In this document: positions 7,421 to 16,717 of the stretch, piece after piece
Position numbering within the stretch: the stretch's first letter is position 1
Layout: the number at the start of each line of letters is the position of its first letter
Source of the DNA: Rhodobacterales bacterium HKCCE2091
GTDB taxonomy: Bacteria > Pseudomonadota > Alphaproteobacteria > Rhodobacterales > Rhodobacteraceae
Assembly: GCA_015689685.1 (NCBI GenBank)
Contig: WVSL01000027.1
Location: forward strand, 1 to 35,819
Direction of reading: 5' to 3'
Length of the DNA: 35,819 nucleotides
Notes under the pieces: generated by a model
Told to the model about the DNA's origin: nothing
What the model saw: the letters and a program-made list of their open reading frames with translations, nothing else
Databases searched by the model: none
Made by a program: the position numbers and the translations under genes

Positions 7421-8308
7421 ATGCTGCGCCGCAGGAAATGGATGTTCGCCGTTCTCGCGGTGCTGCCGACGCTGGCGATCTTCGCCTGGGTCCGGCTCTA
7501 CCCGATCGCAGAGATGTTCAACCTCAGCCTCCGCGACTGGGACCTCCTGTCGCCGCGCCGGCCGTTCATCGGGCTGGAGAACTTCATCGACCTGTTCGAC
7601 GACCGGCTGTTCATCGCGGCGCTTATCAACACGACGATCATCGCGCTCGGTGTCGCGATCATCACCATTCCCTCCGCCATCGTCATCGCCGCGCTGATCC
7701 ATTCGCGCGCGGGATCGAAGCTGGCGCCGTTTTACGAGACCGCGATCTTCGTGCCCCATGTCGTGTCGCTGGTGCCCGCCGCGCTGGCGTGGAAATGGAT
7801 CTTCGACTCGGAACTCGGGCCGCTCAACGCCTTCCTCGGCGTGTTCGGGATCGACCCGGTGGCCTGGCTGCACAATCCCACGCTTGCCGTGCTCTGCGTC
7901 ATCGTCCTGTGTTCGTGGCAGGCGCTCGGCTATGCCGTCATCATCTACCTCGTCGGCTTCAAGAACCTGCCGGTGTCGCTCTACGAGGCCGCGCGGCTCG
8001 ACGGCGCTTCGGCGCGGCAGTCGTTCTGGTTCATCACCGTGCCGCTCCTGAAGCCGATCACGCTCTACGTCTCGGTGGTGATCCTGATCTCGGGCTTCAA
8101 CGTCTACGCGCAGCCCTTCGTGCTGGCTTCGGACACCCAGGGCTCCCCGAGCCACCTCGTGCGGGTCCTGGTCTACGACATGATCGAGAACAGTTTCTCG
8201 AACTTCCGCATCGGCTACGCCTCGGCCGAAGCGGTCATCCTGCTGTCGATCGTGATGATCATCACCGTGATCCAGTTCTCGATCCTGCGCGACAGGAGCG
8301 GCCGATGA
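7421..8308 (+). CDS. Sugar ABC transporter permease 1 (MalF/UgpA type)
   Basis: A 295-residue inner-membrane permease with about six hydrophobic helices, the first at about residues 8-25. The EAA loop that docks to the ATPase reads YEAARLDGASARQSFWFITV followed by PLLKPI. The ATG at 7421 has a strong ribosome site (AGGAGA, 7410-7415). It ends with a 4-base ATGA overlap with permease 2, so the two halves of the channel are made in step. Its length and order (binding protein, permease, permease) are those of carbohydrate uptake family 1. Confidence 0.93.
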   Translation: MLRRRKWMFAVLAVLPTLAIFAWVRLYPIAEMFNLSLRDWDLLSPRRPFIGLENFIDLFDDRLFIAALINTTIIALGVAIITIPSAIVIAALIHSRAGSKLAPFYETAIFVPHVVSLVPAALAWKWIFDSELGPLNAFLGVFGIDPVAWLHNPTLAVLCVIVLCSWQALGYAVIIYLVGFKNLPVSLYEAARLDGASARQSFWFITVPLLKPITLYVSVVILISGFNVYAQPFVLASDTQGSPSHLVRVLVYDMIENSFSNFRIGYASAEAVILLSIVMIITVIQFSILRDRSGR

Positions 8309-9174
8309 CCGCGACAGCCGAGGAACTGGCCGAAGGTACCCGCCTGCGTGCCCGCAAGCGGCGGCAGCGGCTCATGGTCGACGCCGGGCTCCTGGTGTTC
8401 TGCGTGCTGATGCTGATGCCGCTCGTGTTCCTGATCGGCAACGCCTTCAAGACGCCGCAGGAACTTTTGGCCTGGCCGCCGACGATCATCCCGCAGGACC
8501 CGACGCTGGAGAACTTCCGCATCGCGCTGGCGGAGACATCGCTCCTGCGCTGGCTCGGCAACTCCATCGCCTTCGCCCTGTCCTCCACCGCCGCCATCGT
8601 GGCCACCTCGGCGATCACCGGCTACGTCATGGCGAAGTTCCCGTTCCGGTCGATCAACGTCCTGTTCTTCCTGTTCCTCGCCACGGCGGTCGTGCCGTTC
8701 GAGGTCTACATGATCCCGCTCTATTTCCAGGTCCGGGCGCTCGGGCTGCTGGATTCCATCGGCGGGCTCCTGATCGGCTACCTCGTGATGAGCTTCGGGA
8801 TCTTCCTGATCCGCCAGAACACGATCCACTCCATCCCCGACGAGCTGATCGAGGCCGCGCGGGTCGACGGGGCGGGGGAGCTGTGGATTTTCTGGCACAT
8901 CGCCCTGCCGCTCCTGCGCGGCGCGATGGGCGCGCTGGCGGTGCTGGCCTTCTTCCAGGCCTGGACCGCCTTCGCCTGGCCGATCGTCGTGACGTCGCGG
9001 GAACAGCACTACACGGTCGAGGTCGGTCTCGCCCTGTTCCAGACCGGCTACACCGTGGACACGGGCCTCGTCAGCGCGGCATCGACCATCGTGCTGATTC
9101 CCTCGGTCCTTGTCTTCGTCCTCCTGCGCCGGAACTTCGTCCAGGGCGTCGCCAGTACGGGGATGAAGGAATGA
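8305..9174 (+). CDS. Sugar ABC transporter permease 2 (MalG/UgpE type)
   Basis: A 289-residue inner-membrane permease. The first transmembrane helix is near residues 24-44 (LLVFCVLMLMPLVFLIG), and the EAA loop reads IEAARVDGAGELWIFWHIAL. The C-terminal end RRNFVQGVASTGMKE is the classic MalG-family ending (xxFxxGLxxGAxKG-like). It starts inside the stop of permease 1 (ATGA at 8305-8308) and ends in another ATGA overlap with the epimerase-like gene. It forms the heterodimeric channel with permease 1. Confidence 0.93.
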   Translation: MTATAEELAEGTRLRARKRRQRLMVDAGLLVFCVLMLMPLVFLIGNAFKTPQELLAWPPTIIPQDPTLENFRIALAETSLLRWLGNSIAFALSSTAAIVATSAITGYVMAKFPFRSINVLFFLFLATAVVPFEVYMIPLYFQVRALGLLDSIGGLLIGYLVMSFGIFLIRQNTIHSIPDELIEAARVDGAGELWIFWHIALPLLRGAMGALAVLAFFQAWTAFAWPIVVTSREQHYTVEVGLALFQTGYTVDTGLVSAASTIVLIPSVLVFVLLRRNFVQGVASTGMKE

Positions 9175-10410
9175 CCGGCGCCGCGACCTTCATCGCCGAG
9201 GCGGCCGCGCTCTACGAACGCGTCAACGCCGCGAACCTGTCCTGGGCGCTCGACCGGCCGCGGCTGGCGCGGGGGTTCCTCAACACCAAGTGCAACAGCA
9301 TCACCCTGAGGGACTACGGGCCCGAGGACGGCATCCGCAGCCCCGAGCATGTCTACGGCTGGATGGCGGGCAGGGGGCTCGAGTCGCTTGCGACCCACGG
9401 CGCCTTCTTCGCCGGGCGCGACGCGGCTCTCGCGACCCGGGCCGATGCCGCCGCCCGGGAAACCTCCGCCAGCCTCGCCGACCTGCGCGCGGGCGACGGG
9501 CATGTCTATTTCAGCTACGACGCGGGGTTCGCGCCGGTCTACTCGCCGGACCAGGCGGTGATGCTGCCGCAGGCGCGGCCCGAGGGCATCTTCACCTATT
9601 CCGACGCCTTCGCGGCGAAGGGCCTCGTCGCCGCCGCCGCGGGGTTCGGCCGCGACAGCCTGCCCGGCCATCTCGACTACCTGATGCAGGTGATCGAAGC
9701 GGTCGCGACGGGACGGTTCCAGATGACCGAGCGAACCGAGCTGTCGGAAGAGAACCTCGCCGCCGAGCCCGCCGATTTCGGCCCGTTCATGATCCTCCTC
9801 GGGGCGGCGGAGCTTCTGCAGCGGTTCGGGCGTGCGGACCTCGCCGAAAGCTACGCGCCGCGCTTCATCGACCACGTCCTCTCGCGCCATTACGACCCGG
9901 CGAGCGACCTTTTGCGGACGGTCGAGGGCGGCGACGGCTGCAACGCGGGACACGGGATCGAGTTCGTGGGCTTCGCGCTGGCAGCGCTGCCAGTCGACGC
10001 CGATCCGGGTCTCGTCTCGACCCTGCAGGACATCCTCGTCGCCTCGGTCCACGCCGCCTATATCGACCCCGGCATCTGTCTCGAGGTCTCCGTGTCGACC
10101 GGGCAGGTGCGCAACGACTACTGCCCGTGGTGGTCGCTGCCCGAGACCATCCGTTCCGCCGCCCTGGCCTGGGAACGGACCCGCAGCGACGAGGTGCTCG
10201 CGGTCTGGCGGCTGGCGCACGAGGCGTTCTTCACGCGCTACTGGCGCCAGGAGGCGCGGATCGCCTACCAGACCCTGACCCCGGAAGGGCCGGTGGACTA
10301 CATCCCGGCGACCCCGGACCTCGACCCCGGCTACCACAGCGGTCTCAGCCTGCTCGCCGCGATCCGGGTGGCGGAGCGCATGACCCCGAACGGAACGACA
10401 GGACGGCAAG

Positions 10411-10424
<14 letters not shown>
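9171..10424 (+). CDS. N-acylglucosamine 2-epimerase (AGE)-like (alpha/alpha)6-barrel protein
   Basis: A 417-residue protein rich in helices. Blocks NAGHGIEFVGFALAAL, CPWWSLPETIRSAALAWE and the final YHSGLSLLAAIRVAERM occupy the places where AGE-family enzymes have their His-Glu, Trp-rich and C-terminal helix motifs. AGE enzymes interconvert N-acetylglucosamine and N-acetylmannosamine or isomerise related sugars. The match is by motif shape, not close identity, so another sugar-processing enzyme of the same fold (mannose isomerase, unsaturated glucuronyl hydrolase) is possible. It sits between the transporter permease and ATPase genes, sharing ATGA with the former and overlapping the latter by 14 bases, so it belongs to the uptake operon. 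Confidence 0.65.
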
Positions 10425-11484
<1,060 letters not shown>

Positions 11485-11521
11485 GCTTGCGCGGCAAGGC
11501 CCGGATGTTGCAAAAGCGGAG

Positions 11522-11537
11522 CCGGGCCCGCGCCCGG
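11522..11537 (+). terminator. Possible terminator hairpin after the sugar operon
   Basis: CCGGGC (11522-11527) and GCCCGG (11532-11537) can pair around a 4-base loop, 38 bases after the ATPase stop. There is no T-run, so it is at best a weak or Rho-assisted signal, and in such GC-rich DNA the match may be chance. Confidence 0.25.
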
Positions 11538-11577
11538 GCCACCGCGCCCGCCACCGGGCCCCGACCAGGTCTGCGAT

Positions 11578-11653
11578 GCCCCTATAGCTCAGCTGGTAGA
11601 GCATCTGATTTGTAATCAGAGGGTCGGGAGTTCGAGTCTCTCTGGGGGCACCA
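11578..11653 (+). tRNA. tRNA-Thr (anticodon TGT)
   Basis: A complete cloverleaf. The acceptor arm is GCCCCTA (11578-11584) with TGGGGGC (11643-11649, one G-T pair), discriminator A and encoded CCA at 11651-11653. The D arm contains AGCTCAGCTGGTAGAGC, the anticodon stem TCTGA/TCAGA encloses the loop TTTGTAA with anticodon TGT, and the T arm contains GTTCGAGTC. It reads ACA threonine codons. It lies 9 bases from the convergent tonB stop. No repeated 3' end suggesting an integrated element was found nearby. Confidence 0.97.
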
Positions 11654-11662
11654 CCACCTTCC

Positions 11663-12604
11663 TCATCGTCCCGCGATCTCGACCGAGAAGTTCGTCTGCG
11701 CGCCTGCGGGCGGTGCGGGGAAGGGCGCGGCTGACGAGATCGTGGCGAGCGCGATGCGGTCGAGGGCGGGATTGCCGGAGGACCGCGCGATAGAAAGACC
11801 GCCAAGCGCGCCGGAGCCGGAGATCGAGAACTGCACGAGGGCCACGCCGCGTTCGTCGGTGCGTCGGCGGGCGCGCTGGATCTGTCGCATCACGAGGCCG
11901 GGATAGGTCGAGGCCGCGGCATTGCCGGCGGACTGGCCGGCGTTCCGTGCCGGTCCCGTTGCGGTGGCTGCCGCCGCTGCCTCGCCGGTCGGTTGGCCTC
12001 GCAGGGCATCGCGGTCGGCGTTCCCGGCGGCGACGGCCGGTGCCGGGGCGGGCGTCGGTTCCACGGCCGCGGCAGGGTCGGGGCGGCGCATGGGACGCGC
12101 GGTCGATGCGTCGGGCGTTCGGACGTCCGGGGGCGTCGCGGCAACAACGCGGTCGGGGGCAGGCGACGGGTTCGGGTGCAGCGGGGGCGAGGCTTCGAGC
12201 GCGGCGACTTGTGTGTTTGGAGGGGACGGGAGCGGCGTGACCGGTTCGGTCTCGACCGCGGTGGCTGGAAGGACGGGGTCTGTGCCGATTGCCGCCGGGG
12301 CCAGTTGCGCGGCGCCGGACGGGGTTGCCTCCACCGTCGGTTCTACGGTTCGGGCGTCGGCTGTGACGGGCTCCAGCGGGGCCTCGCTGTCAACCACGGG
12401 GCCAACCGAAGTCTCGGGCGGACGGCCGCTCACGGTTCCCGCCGCGAGGTCCGCGAAGCTGTCGCCGACGAGGGCGGTCTCCGCGCCGCCTCCACCTGCC
12501 ATCGCGACCTGCTCGGGTCCGGTCCAGGCCGCGAAGGCCCCGCCATGAAGGCCGAGTGACAGGCCCAGGGCGAGGGTCCCGGCAAGGGCGCCCGCCGACC
12601 TCAT
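11663..12604 (-). CDS. tonB: TonB energy-transducing protein of the heme-uptake system
   Basis: A 313-residue inner-membrane-anchored protein that spans the periplasm and passes proton-motive energy to the outer-membrane receptor. The single N-terminal membrane helix holds S16 and H20, the same SxxxH pattern as E. coli TonB. A long Pro/Ala/Thr-rich spacer follows (about 40-225), then a C-terminal TonB domain with the YPG motif, FSISGSGALGGLSIARSSG and a PFPAPP end. ATG at 12604 overlaps the exbD stop as ATGA. It is the last gene of the minus-strand receptor/exbBD operon. Confidence 0.92.
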   Translation of the reverse strand: MRSAGALAGTLALGLSLGLHGGAFAAWTGPEQVAMAGGGGAETALVGDSFADLAAGTVSGRPPETSVGPVVDSEAPLEPVTADARTVEPTVEATPSGAAQLAPAAIGTDPVLPATAVETEPVTPLPSPPNTQVAALEASPPLHPNPSPAPDRVVAATPPDVRTPDASTARPMRRPDPAAAVEPTPAPAPAVAAGNADRDALRGQPTGEAAAAATATGPARNAGQSAGNAAASTYPGLVMRQIQRARRRTDERGVALVQFSISGSGALGGLSIARSSGNPALDRIALATISSAAPFPAPPAGAQTNFSVEIAGR

Positions 12605-12987
12605 TCAAGGCCCCGCTCGGTGACGATCCAGACCTCCTCGGCCCCGGCGTCCCGAAGCGCACGGGCAATGGCGACGAGATCGGCGGCGGGAAGGTCCCGG
12701 TCGGGGACGAGCCGCGGCGCGGGACCGGCGGCGTCGGCGAAGGCCGCGACCGTCACCTCCGCCCCGCGCCAGGTCAGCCTCCCGTCCGGCAGGACGACGG
12801 CTGCATCGGGCGGCGCGCTGCCGTCCAGCCCGGTAGTCCGGGCGAGCGTCACCCGAGGGTCGAGCGGCGGGGCGATGCTGCCCGCGATCAGGAAGAACAC
12901 CAGCATCAGGAACACGATGTTGATGAGCGCGATGGTCGGCTCGCGGGTGGTGCGGGTGCGGGCGGCGCGGATCGGCAAGGCGGTCAC
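12601..12987 (-). CDS. exbD: ExbD-family protein, copy 1, lacking the membrane aspartate
   Basis: A 128-residue ExbD/TolR-type protein with an N-terminal membrane helix (about 19-38) and a periplasmic domain. The helix reads TIALINIVFLMLVFFLIAG, with N23 where ExbD proteins have the proton-carrying Asp (E. coli D25; LID-type motif). The GTG start at 12987 overlaps the stop of the other exbD as GTGA. Because copy 2 keeps the Asp, the pair may form a mixed dimer inside the ExbB ring. Function in energy transfer to TonB is expected from the operon; the effect of the substitution is unknown. Confidence 0.88.
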   Translation of the reverse strand: MTALPIRAARTRTTREPTIALINIVFLMLVFFLIAGSIAPPLDPRVTLARTTGLDGSAPPDAAVVLPDGRLTWRGAEVTVAAFADAAGPAPRLVPDRDLPAADLVAIARALRDAGAEEVWIVTERGLE

Positions 12988-13361
12988 TCCAGCACGCGGA
13001 CGGCGAGGCCGGCGCCGGGCGGGACCGATGTCAGGACATCGACCAGCCGCTGCGCGGTGACCCCGTCCGACAGTTGTACCAGAAGCGTCGTGGCCCTGCC
13101 CGGCAGGGACGCGACCGCCTCCGCCAGCGCGGCGAGGGCGGTGTCCTGGCCGTTCAGCCGCAGGCTGTCCATGCCGACCTGCAGGAAGGCGGGCGGGGAC
13201 GGGTCCAGCGCCCCGCCGCCCGTCGCGGTCGAAAGCGGGAGTTCGGCGAAGCGCGTGAAGGTCGAGGTCAGCATGAAGAACAACAGCAGCAGAAAGATCA
13301 CGTCGATCAGCGACGTGACGGAAATCCGCGCGCGGCGGCGGGTGACTGGCCTAACCGGCAT
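12984..13361 (-). CDS. exbD: ExbD-family protein, copy 2, with the canonical aspartate
   Basis: A 125-residue ExbD protein. The membrane helix SLIDVIFLLLLFFMLTS (about 17-33) holds D20, the essential proton-relay residue. The periplasmic part is predicted to dimerise and touch TonB. It overlaps the end of exbB by 11 bases and the start of the other exbD by 4. Two consecutive exbD genes dedicated to one receptor are seen in several alphaproteobacterial and other TonB clusters. Confidence 0.92.
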   Translation of the reverse strand: MPVRPVTRRRARISVTSLIDVIFLLLLFFMLTSTFTRFAELPLSTATGGGALDPSPPAFLQVGMDSLRLNGQDTALAALAEAVASLPGRATTLLVQLSDGVTAQRLVDVLTSVPPGAGLAVRVLE

Positions 13362-14010
13362 GGCGGAGGCCGCCAGGCACGGGGTCGGTCGCGGGCCGTT
13401 GCGCGACCGGGTGGAAGATCCGTTGCAGGGCGGTCTCGGCCAGGGCGCGTTCGGCGGCGGTGCGTGTTTCGAACCACGTCACGGCGAGCGACGCGGGCAT
13501 GGCGAGCGCGAGGCCTGCGGCCGTGGTCATCAGCGCCACCCAGATGCCGCCGGCCAGAAGCGAGGGATCGACGGCGGTTCCCGCCTCCTGCAAGGCGCGG
13601 AAGGCATCGATCATGCCGAGCACGGTGCCGAAAAGCCCGAGCAGCGGGGCGATCTGGGCGACGCTGTCGAGGAACCGGAGGCCGCGGTCGAGCGTGTCGA
13701 GCCGCAGCGCCGCCTCCGCCTCGATCCGGGGCTTCACCTCCGGGTCGTCCGAGAGATCGAGGGCGGAGGCGAGGACCGGGCCGAGATGGCTGCGCGCCCG
13801 ACGCAGGGCGGCCCTGGCATGGGGCGCGTCGCCCCGGTCCCACGCGTCGAGCGCCTGCAACAGCGTGGTATGCCGGCCGACGCCCGCGGCCGAAAGCTGC
13901 CAGACCTTCCACAGCGCGACGGCGAGCGCGAGGACGGACAGGAGCAGGATCAGCCCCACCACCGGCCCGCCGAGCGCGACGAAATCCTCGACCCTCGTCA
14001 GGACGGTCAT
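13351..14010 (-). CDS. exbB: ExbB-family (MotA/TolQ/ExbB) proton channel protein
   Basis: A 219-residue inner-membrane protein with three helices: about residues 14-34 (LGGPVVGLILLLSVLALAVAL), then the conserved block IAPLLGLFGTVLGMIDAF near 120-137, and LLAGGIWVALMTTAAGLALAMPA around 150-172. ExbB pentamers surround the ExbD dimer and use the proton gradient to drive TonB. The ATG at 14010 is chosen because it shares ATGA with the upstream gene and gives a standard length; the frame remains open further upstream but without motif support. Confidence 0.92.
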   Translation of the reverse strand: MTVLTRVEDFVALGGPVVGLILLLSVLALAVALWKVWQLSAAGVGRHTTLLQALDAWDRGDAPHARAALRRARSHLGPVLASALDLSDDPEVKPRIEAEAALRLDTLDRGLRFLDSVAQIAPLLGLFGTVLGMIDAFRALQEAGTAVDPSLLAGGIWVALMTTAAGLALAMPASLAVTWFETRTAAERALAETALQRIFHPVAQRPATDPVPGGLRHAG

Positions 14011-14432
14011 CCGGTCACCTCCACGTCCGTGCGGGTCGAAAGGGTCAGCCCGGCCTCGCATCCCTCCGCCGCGATTCCGTCGCCGGCGCAGGTTTCGACC
14101 CCGTTGACGAGTACCTGTCCGAGATCGGCGCAGGCCAGCCCCGCCACGTCGAACTGCCGGACGCGGGGGCGGCCACCGGGCACGGCCTGGAAGTCGAACA
14201 GCGTCAGGCGCTCCACGATCCCCTCGCGGGTCAGGAGCACGGTTTCCAGCACCAGCGCCGAGATGTCGGCACCGAGCCCGTTCCGCGCCATTATGGTCAG
14301 GCGGCAGGCGCCCTCGGCCTCGATCACCGTGTTGAGCTCGATCGAAAGCGTCCCGTCCGGGGCGTCTTCCTGTGCCGCGAGCGTCCCGGCGGAGAGGAGC
14401 AGGGCTGCCAGCGAAGCGGTTGCGTGTTTCAT
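14007..14432 (-). CDS. Small secreted four-cysteine protein of the heme/TonB operon
   Basis: A 141-residue protein with a clear signal peptide (MKHATASLAALLLSAGTLAAQ, cleavage after about A20) and no recognised domain. The mature part is beta-rich and has four cysteines (C43, C101, C115, C125), enough for two disulfides in the periplasm. It lies 14 bases after the receptor gene and overlaps exbB by ATGA, so it is co-expressed with the uptake machinery. A role as a periplasmic partner or heme-handling accessory is a guess; no histidine-rich or CXXCH heme motif is present. Confidence 0.8.
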   Translation of the reverse strand: MKHATASLAALLLSAGTLAAQEDAPDGTLSIELNTVIEAEGACRLTIMARNGLGADISALVLETVLLTREGIVERLTLFDFQAVPGGRPRVRQFDVAGLACADLGQVLVNGVETCAGDGIAAEGCEAGLTLSTRTDVEVTG

Positions 14433-14446
14433 CCGGGGCTCTCCGT

Positions 14447-16483
14447 TCAGAATTCGAAGGCACGGGTGAGCGTCAGTTGCGCCGAACGGCCCCGCCCATT
14501 GTCGCCGTCGAGACTGTTGCGGTAGGTCGCGTCGGCGAGGTTCTCGACCGCCAGATCGACGCGCAGCCCCTCCAGCGGGCCCCGTTGCGGCTCCCACGCG
14601 AGGAACAGGTCGTGGGTCTGGTAGCCCTCGAAATGCTCCGTCGGGTAGGTGATGTCGTCGGCGAAGTATCCGCGCCAGCCGTATTCCAGCCCGTGACGCG
14701 GCGCGCGGAACCCGGCCTGCAACCCGAGCGACCGCTGCGGGATCGAGGTCAGGCGCTGGCCGGTCAGGCTGTTCTGGCCGTGAACGTCGGAATAGGCGGC
14801 GCGGGCGAAGAACAGGGGCGACTCGTAGGCGGCCTCGACCTCCACCCCCCAGATCTCGGCCTCGCCCACGTTGCGGTAGTAGGGCGTGCCTGCGCTGCTG
14901 TCCCGCTCGATCAGGTTGGTGATGTCCGAGTAGAACAGCGTCGTGCGGAGGTCGAAGGCGTTGTCGCCGCCGCCGAGGTTCTGGCGCGAGAAGGTGAAGC
15001 CGAGTTCGTAGCTCGTGGCTTCCTCCGGGGCCAGCGACAGCGCCGGTGTCTCGCCGTCGCTGGTGTCGTAAGAATAGAGCTCGTCCAGCGTCGCCGTCCG
15101 CTCGGTCCGCGCGACGGAGCCGAACAGGCCCCATTCCGGCCCGATCTCGTAGAACGCGGCGATCTTGGGCGAAAACAGCACGGCGTCCACGTCCGCCCCG
15201 CCGGGGACGGAGGCATCGGGGCTCTGGCTCACGACGTCGATCCGCGCGCCGGGCACGAGCGTCAGCCCGCCGGGGAAGATCATCTCGCTCTGGACGAACA
15301 GGCCGAGCCGTTCGTCGGTGCCCTCGGGATGGAAGCCGAGCGGCCCCATCGCGGTTTCCGCATGCCGGTCCTGCCGCGACACCTGCGCGCCGAGGGTGAG
15401 GTAATGTTCGACCCCGCCGCCCGAGAGGTTCATGACGTTGCGCGCGTCCAGCGCGACGGTCTGGTAGGCGTATTCGCCATCCGCGAACAGGGGCGAGGGG
15501 ATCGGGGAGGAGGCGTCATACTGGTCGACCTCCGTCCGCGTGAAGCTGAGCGTCACGTCGAGATCGACGAGCGGGTTGCCGGTGACCGGGTTCTCGTAGT
15601 TCAGCGCCAGCGTCTGGCTGCGCACGTCGCGGTCGATGGTGCCGAAGGCGAGGGTGCCGGTCTGGGAATAGGTGGCGTTGTCGGCGGAAGTGTCGAAGGC
15701 CGAGTAGCTGAGCGTAAGCGCCTGTTCCAGCCCGTCGCCGAAATGCAAGGTCGCGGAGGCGAGGCCGGTCAGGGCGGCGAACTCGGTGCCCTCGACGGCC
15801 TGGCCGTCGCCGTCCTGCCAGTTGCCGGAGGACCTGTGGTTGAGCGCGAAGAGGTAGTCGAAGCTTTCCGACGGCCGCGCGGCGTAGATGACCGAGGCGA
15901 GCGCGCCGCCGCCGTTGGATTCGCCCGACAGCCGGAACCGCAGCGCATGGTCGCCCGGCGCGGCGACGAAATCAGTGGCCCTCCGGGTTTCGAACGCGAC
16001 CACGCCGCCGAGCGCACCGGAGCCGTAGAGCGTGGACGAGGCGGGGCCGCGCAGCACCTCGACCCGGCGGTAGAGTTCCGGGTCCGAGAAGAACGAGCCC
16101 ATCCGGTACTGCTCGTAGAACTGGTTCACGCCGTCGACCTGCACGATGATCCGGCTCTCGTCCGCGGCGGCAAGTTCCCCGATTCCGCGGATGTTGAAGC
16201 TGAGCCCGCCGGGCCGGTCCGACCCGATCGACTGCGCGCCGGGCACGAGGTCGAAGATCTGGCCCACGGTCGATGCCTGTTCGCGATCCAGGTCGTCCTC
16301 GTCGATCACCGTCACCGCCTGCGGGGTGTCGAGCGCGACCGCCTCGGTTCCGAAGCCGAGGATCACCCTGCCAAGGGGGGTCACGTTGCTATCCTGGGCC
16401 CGCGCCGGTGCGGCCGCCAGCGCGGCCAGGGCCGCCGCTGTGGCAGCCGAACACAGGCGCAGGGCCGATGTCTCATGGGACAT
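14447..16483 (-). CDS. hmuR: TonB-dependent outer-membrane heme/hemoglobin receptor
   Basis: A 678-residue outer-membrane receptor. A signal peptide covers about residues 1-29. The plug domain (about 40-150) shows TPQAVTVIDEDDLD, IRGIGELA, VQVDGVNQFYEQYR and EVLRGPASSTLYGSGALGG, followed by the 22-strand barrel ending in the terminal aromatic ...TLTRAFEF needed for BAM insertion. The segment VARTERTATLDELYS resembles the hemoglobin/transferrin/lactoferrin receptor class. The start at 16483 has GGAGG five bases upstream. Assignment to heme rather than siderophore rests on the divergent hmuSTUV operon. It leads the minus-strand operon that also supplies its own ExbB/ExbD/TonB. Confidence 0.88.
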   Translation of the reverse strand: MSHETSALRLCSAATAAALAALAAAPARAQDSNVTPLGRVILGFGTEAVALDTPQAVTVIDEDDLDREQASTVGQIFDLVPGAQSIGSDRPGGLSFNIRGIGELAAADESRIIVQVDGVNQFYEQYRMGSFFSDPELYRRVEVLRGPASSTLYGSGALGGVVAFETRRATDFVAAPGDHALRFRLSGESNGGGALASVIYAARPSESFDYLFALNHRSSGNWQDGDGQAVEGTEFAALTGLASATLHFGDGLEQALTLSYSAFDTSADNATYSQTGTLAFGTIDRDVRSQTLALNYENPVTGNPLVDLDVTLSFTRTEVDQYDASSPIPSPLFADGEYAYQTVALDARNVMNLSGGGVEHYLTLGAQVSRQDRHAETAMGPLGFHPEGTDERLGLFVQSEMIFPGGLTLVPGARIDVVSQSPDASVPGGADVDAVLFSPKIAAFYEIGPEWGLFGSVARTERTATLDELYSYDTSDGETPALSLAPEEATSYELGFTFSRQNLGGGDNAFDLRTTLFYSDITNLIERDSSAGTPYYRNVGEAEIWGVEVEAAYESPLFFARAAYSDVHGQNSLTGQRLTSIPQRSLGLQAGFRAPRHGLEYGWRGYFADDITYPTEHFEGYQTHDLFLAWEPQRGPLEGLRVDLAVENLADATYRNSLDGDNGRGRSAQLTLTRAFEF

Positions 16484-16591
16484 GTCGCCTCCGCGCGTTG
16501 CTTGTCTTTGTGTCTGAAGCTGGCGCGGTGGCTTGCCCGTGGCGGTCCCGGCGGCCGGTCTGCGCGACCGGGTTCCGGACCCCACTTGCGC

Positions 16592-16620
16592 CGGATACTA
16601 AGTCCGACTAAAAGCGTCAA
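16592..16620 (-). promoter_or_regulatory. Candidate iron-regulated promoter/operator of the heme receptor operon
   Basis: On the minus strand TTGACG (16620-16615) and TATCCG (16597-16592) are spaced by 17 bases. The spacer is AT-rich for this genome and contains TTTTAGTCGGACTTAG, a form of TTAG-N6-TTAG direct repeat. On the plus strand TTGCGC (16586-16591) with TAAAAG (16609-16614) could serve hmuS, so both promoters would overlap the same element. It could bind an iron-responsive regulator such as Irr, RirA or Fur, but I cannot match it to one consensus with confidence. Confidence 0.45.
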
Positions 16621-16717
16621 GAAATATCCGGGGCCATCGCGCCCCATGCGCCAGCCAAGCCCCGAAGGGGCGGCCAGTCTGCCGAATTCCACCTTCGCAC
16701 CAGACCGGAGCCCAAGC

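Noticed and set aside
11578-11653. tRNA-Thr gene as an integration site for a mobile element
   Set aside because: No integrase, no direct repeat of the tRNA 3' end and no change in base composition beside it.
11922-12548. Plus-strand Ser/Ala/Gly-rich frame opposite tonB
   Set aside because: Low-complexity reverse image of the Pro/Ala-rich TonB spacer; no independent support.
14372-16700. Very long plus-strand frame running antisense to the receptor gene and into hmuS
   Set aside because: Only its final part (from 16718) is a real gene, HmuS; the upstream part is antisense to the receptor and lacks a signal or motif.
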